Shown here: positions 61,824-64,000 of the stretch, in pieces
Position numbering within the stretch: the first letter of the stretch is position 1
Layout of the letters: every line of letters starts with the position of its first letter
NCBI GenBank assembly: GCA_030158725.1
Contig: JAOASJ010000025.1
Location: 1 to 64,000, forward strand
DNA from: Bacteroidia bacterium
Lineage (GTDB): Bacteria > Bacteroidota > Bacteroidia > NS11-12g > UBA955
Reading direction: 5' to 3'
Length of the DNA stretch: 64,000 nucleotides
The notes under the pieces: generated by a model
The model's input: only the letters and a program-made list of their open reading frames with translations
The model's database searches: none
Told to the model about the DNA's origin: nothing
Program-made: the position numbers and the translations under genes

Positions 61824-62095
61824 TTAGAATCTTCTTGTGCTTCTTGAGTCTTAGGGGTGTATAAAATTGAAAAAACACCTAAACCGAAACCTAACAATAC
61901 AATAATAGGAGCTACTGTTATTTTTATTGGAGCATCAAATGGTAGGTCTTTGCCGCTTCCCATAACAATAAAACCAATTACAATTACAAGCACACTTGCA
62001 ATAAGAAGAATATAATTCTCTTTCTTAAATACCATAGTTGGAACTGCTTTTTTTTCTGGCTGTTTTACGATTTTTGATTTATTTGGTGCTGCCAT
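61820..62095 (-). CDS. DUF3098 small membrane protein
   Basis: A 91-residue inner-membrane protein with a basic N-terminus (APNKSKIVKQPEKKAVP) and two helices (about 29-46 and 62-78) flanking GSGKDLPFDAPIKITVAP. This matches the DUF3098 family, regularly found between ftsX and uppP in Bacteroidota. Role unknown; the fixed position suggests help with division or lipid-carrier recycling. It is six bases after ftsX and overlaps the uppP GTG. Confidence 0.88.
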   Translation of the reverse strand: MAAPNKSKIVKQPEKKAVPTMVFKKENYILLIASVLVIVIGFIVMGSGKDLPFDAPIKITVAPIIVLLGFGLGVFSILYTPKTQEAQEDSK

Positions 62096-62101
62096 ATTAT
62101 T

Positions 62102-62980
62102 TTAATAAAGTTGGTCTATTTTTAATTTTAAATATCTTTTGGTCGAGAAAAATACACTAATCAATGAAATTAGTAGGGCCAAAACTAATAAAAATCCTGC
62201 TAAACTTGCATACTGAACGATAAATATTTGCCAGTTATTTTGTTGAAGATACGTTTCAACCACATAAACAATACCTGATAACATTGAAATTGCAAGAAAA
62301 ACCGATAAAAGAGCATATATTGAATACATGCCCAAGAAAGGTCTAATTATAAACCAATCCGATGCCCCTACATATTGCATACTCTTAATAATAAATCGTC
62401 TTGCAAACATATTTATTCTAACAGTGCTGTTAATAAGTGCCAAAGCTATAATTAGAAAAATGATAGCCAATGCAAGTAAAATGAATTCAACGGTCTTGAA
62501 GTTTTTATTTATCTGAGTTAAAAGATTTTTCCCTAAATCATCTTTAGCATATTTTACATCATCAACATTAGGTAGCAATCTTAATTGCTTTTCAATTATA
62601 TCCATCCTGCCCTCCTCAGCATATTCCGCTTTAATGTTTAACTGCAAAGTATGTGGAATTGGATTATATCCTAAAGTTTTTATGAAATCATTTCCAAGTC
62701 GTTTAATTTCCTTTCTTGCAGCTATTTCTCGGTCAATAAAGACTGTTGAATTTACAAAAGATAATTTCTTAATTTGACCTTCAATTTGTTTAGCATCATT
62801 AGTTGTTGTTGAATCGGTATAAAATACAAATACTTCAAAATTTTGCTGATAAAACTGAGCCAAATGCTTCGCATATATAGAAACTACCCCCAATAAGCCA
62901 ACAATAAATAAGACCAATGTCATACTGATAATTGTAGGCCAAAATGACGTTCGCTTTTTATATGTTTTTTCTTGTTTCAA
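62102..62980 (-). CDS. ftsX: cell division protein FtsX
   Basis: A 292-residue inner-membrane protein with four helices (about 25-45, 170-195, 215-240 and 262-282) and a periplasmic domain between the first two. Family features: TFWPTI-type entry (RTSFWPTIISMTLVLFIVGLLG), an extracellular domain with LPNVDDVKYAKDD, and TVRINMFARRFIIKSMQYVGAS in the cytoplasmic loop. FtsEX transmits division signals to EnvC-type amidase activators, one of which is encoded at 37998. The frame opens with a TTG at 63001, but a -7 box overlaps that region, so a TTG at 62980 (KQEKTYKKRTSF) is preferred; this choice is uncertain. Confidence 0.87.
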   Translation of the reverse strand: MKQEKTYKKRTSFWPTIISMTLVLFIVGLLGVVSIYAKHLAQFYQQNFEVFVFYTDSTTTNDAKQIEGQIKKLSFVNSTVFIDREIAARKEIKRLGNDFIKTLGYNPIPHTLQLNIKAEYAEEGRMDIIEKQLRLLPNVDDVKYAKDDLGKNLLTQINKNFKTVEFILLALAIIFLIIALALINSTVRINMFARRFIIKSMQYVGASDWFIIRPFLGMYSIYALLSVFLAISMLSGIVYVVETYLQQNNWQIFIVQYASLAGFLLVLALLISLISVFFSTKRYLKLKIDQLY

Positions 62981-62989
62981 AATCTTTGA

Positions 62990-62997
62990 CAAATTTA
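62990..62997 (-). promoter_or_regulatory. -7 box (TAAATTTG) for ftsX
   Basis: Minus-strand TAnnTTTG lying ten bases upstream of the TTG at 62980. If used, it allows the ftsX-DUF3098-uppP genes to be transcribed apart from thyA. Confidence 0.4.
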
Positions 62998-63016
62998 GCA
63001 ATATTTCTCAGATTGC

Positions 63017-63814
63017 CTATACTGCAACTGGTGCTTTAATTGCAGGATGTGGATTGTAGTTTTCTAATGTAAAATCTTCATATTTAAAATCAAATATTGA
63101 TTCAACATTACTGTTAAGTTTCATTGTTGGATAAGCATTAGACGTTCTTGATAGTTGCAATTCAACTTGTTCAAAATGGTTGGTGTAAATATGAGCATCT
63201 CCAAATGTATGAACGAAATCTCCATATTTCAAGCCACAAACTTGAGCCAACATCATAGTTAATAACGCATAAGACGCAATATTGAAAGGAACACCTAAAA
63301 ATATATCTGCACTTCTTTGGTATAATTGACAAGATAATTTTCCATCTGCTACGTAAAATTGAAACATACAATGACAAGGTGCCAATGCCATTTTTGGCAA
63401 GTCTGAAGGATTCCAAGCAGAAACTATCATGCGTCTACTATCAGGATTTGTCTTTAATGTTTTTACAATATCACTTATCTGGTCGATAACTTGTCCATCT
63501 GGACTTGCCCAACTTCTCCATTGCTTTCCATATACAGGCCCTAAATTACCTTGCTCATCCGCCCATTCATCCCAAATACTTACACCATTTTCTTTTAAAT
63601 ACGCAGTGTTAGTCTCTCCTTTTAAAAACCAAAGAAGTTCATGTATGATTGATTTCAAGTGTACTTTTTTAGTTGTTATCAATGGAAACCCTTCATTAAG
63701 GTCAAATCTCATTTGATACCCAAAAATACTCTTGGTTCCTGTTCCTGTGCGATCACTTTTTAGTGTGCCATTTTCATAAACATATTTTAGAAAATTTTCA
63801 TACTGATTAAGCAT
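63017..63814 (-). CDS. thyA: thymidylate synthase
   Basis: A 265-residue cytoplasmic enzyme that methylates dUMP to dTMP with methylenetetrahydrofolate. Features: [20 protein letters not shown] (phosphate-binding Arg), [10 protein letters not shown], the active-site Cys in [32 protein letters not shown] and HIYTNHFEQ. Length equals the E. coli enzyme within a residue. The frame opens six codons earlier, but a -7 box separates that codon from the ATG at 63814, which gives the usual start. dut, which makes its substrate, is encoded elsewhere in the window. Confidence 0.97.
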   Translation of the reverse strand: MLNQYENFLKYVYENGTLKSDRTGTGTKSIFGYQMRFDLNEGFPLITTKKVHLKSIIHELLWFLKGETNTAYLKENGVSIWDEWADEQGNLGPVYGKQWRSWASPDGQVIDQISDIVKTLKTNPDSRRMIVSAWNPSDLPKMALAPCHCMFQFYVADGKLSCQLYQRSADIFLGVPFNIASYALLTMMLAQVCGLKYGDFVHTFGDAHIYTNHFEQVELQLSRTSNAYPTMKLNSNVESIFDFKYEDFTLENYNPHPAIKAPVAV

Positions 63815-63818
63815 GTAA

Positions 63819-63826
63819 CAAAAGTA
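63819..63826 (-). promoter_or_regulatory. -7 box (TACTTTTG) for thyA
   Basis: Minus-strand TAnnTTTG four bases before the thyA ATG; leaderless mRNA predicted. Confidence 0.6.
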
Positions 63827-63886
63827 AGACAATAATTAATAAGCATATACACAGATTTTAAACCTTGATAAGGCCATCTATAAACA

Positions 63887-63911
63887 AAAAATGCCCCTAT
63901 GGGGCATTTTT
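63887..63911. terminator. intrinsic terminator of the partial gene at the window end
   Basis: A perfect 11-bp stem (AAAAATGCCCC / GGGGCATTTTT, loop TAT) with A/T-runs on both sides. It begins 18 bases beyond the stop of the minus-strand gene entering at the right edge. Confidence 0.92.
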
Positions 63912-63928
63912 CAAAAAACGATAGTTGA

Positions 63929-64000
63929 CTACCAAAGTTGATCTTTATACAGTTCAGCAGATGGAGTTCCTACTCGCTGACAGTTCATTTCATGATCTGT
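63929..64000 (-). CDS. C-terminal fragment of an unidentified protein
   Basis: A minus-strand frame entering from the right edge codes for 23 residues, including QRVGTPSAELYKDQLW, then TAG at 63929-63931. The perfect terminator just downstream supports it as a real gene end. Too short to assign. Confidence 0.55.
   Translation of the reverse strand, partial: TDHEMNCQRVGTPSAELYKDQLW

Noticed and set aside
1-64000. tRNA, rRNA, insertion sequences, prophage or defence islands
   Set aside because: I found no cloverleaf-like sequence, transposase, integrase, terminal repeats or defence genes. Absence was judged by eye; a tRNAscan or Rfam search would settle the RNA question.

Overview
The window is a low-GC chromosome segment from a member of the Bacteroidota. 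Supporting signs are: two secreted proteins with type IX secretion (T9SS) type A C-terminal sorting domains; OmpA with thrombospondin type-3 repeats; Bacteroidota-typical families (DUF2795, DUF2452, DUF3098, DUF4292, DUF6427, OstA-like protein, Bacteroidota-type LptE); almost no Shine-Dalgarno sequences; and about 27 Bacteroidota-type -7 promoter boxes (TAnnTTTG) just upstream of genes. I see no rRNA, tRNA, CRISPR array, insertion sequence, phage gene or plasmid function. It looks like stable core genome, densely packed and mostly housekeeping.

Layout. 1-7851 (mostly +): end of an unknown gene, outer-membrane barrel proteins, Nfu Fe-S carrier, a lipoprotein, thiL, panB, an RDD membrane protein, a DMT exporter and an RsmF-like rRNA methyltransferase. 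7886-12683 (-): one operon miaB / sigma-54 activator / lptE / TPR protein / secG, joining tRNA modification, LPS transport and protein export. 12790-17060 (-): a conserved hypothetical protein, then a three-gene glycan operon (SDR epimerase, DPM1-like GT2, GT39 membrane transferase). 17155-20037 (+): ctp protease, TauE/SafE exporter and a small secreted protein, meeting the OstA/LptA-like gene tail to tail. 21670-25737 (+): tilS and a PKD-rich T9SS metalloprotease. 25853-32747: small conserved genes, a degenerate Fic-fold protein, a STAS/SEC14-like protein, hflX, a secreted hypothetical protein plus DUF6427 membrane protein, a lipoprotein glutathione peroxidase and DUF2452. 32789-40567 (+): an envelope cluster (flippase, dut, sugar nucleotidyltransferase, TPR lipoprotein, DUF4292 lipoprotein, EnvC-like activator), followed by a 3-hydroxyacyl-CoA dehydrogenase and a Rieske-like lipoprotein. 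40655-44809: highly expressed-looking OmpA, a Cys/Lys-rich exported peptide, small psd and glutamate dehydrogenase. 44984-54581 (+): leuS, a BNR/Asp-box T9SS protein, an ABC exporter and a prolyl oligopeptidase. 54622-61014: eukaryote-type proS, a Tyr/Asn- and Ser/Gly-rich lipoprotein, a FadL-like barrel, purM and a PD40 propeller protein. 61017-64000 (-): thyA, ftsX, DUF3098, uppP and the tail of another gene.

The dominant theme is the cell envelope: LPS transport (LptE, OstA-like), lipid carrier recycling (UppP), glycan assembly (GT2/GT39/epimerase, flippase, nucleotidyltransferase), division (FtsX, EnvC-like), phospholipid (Psd) and several outer-membrane barrels.

No obvious new multi-gene system is present. 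The most unusual items are: a Fic-fold protein that has lost its catalytic motif, beside a perfect 13-bp inverted repeat; back-to-back -7 boxes between divergent genes; five tail-to-tail gene pairs with no space for terminators; and many promoters so close to the start codon that the mRNAs should be leaderless or nearly so. Those promoter boxes also correct several start codons.
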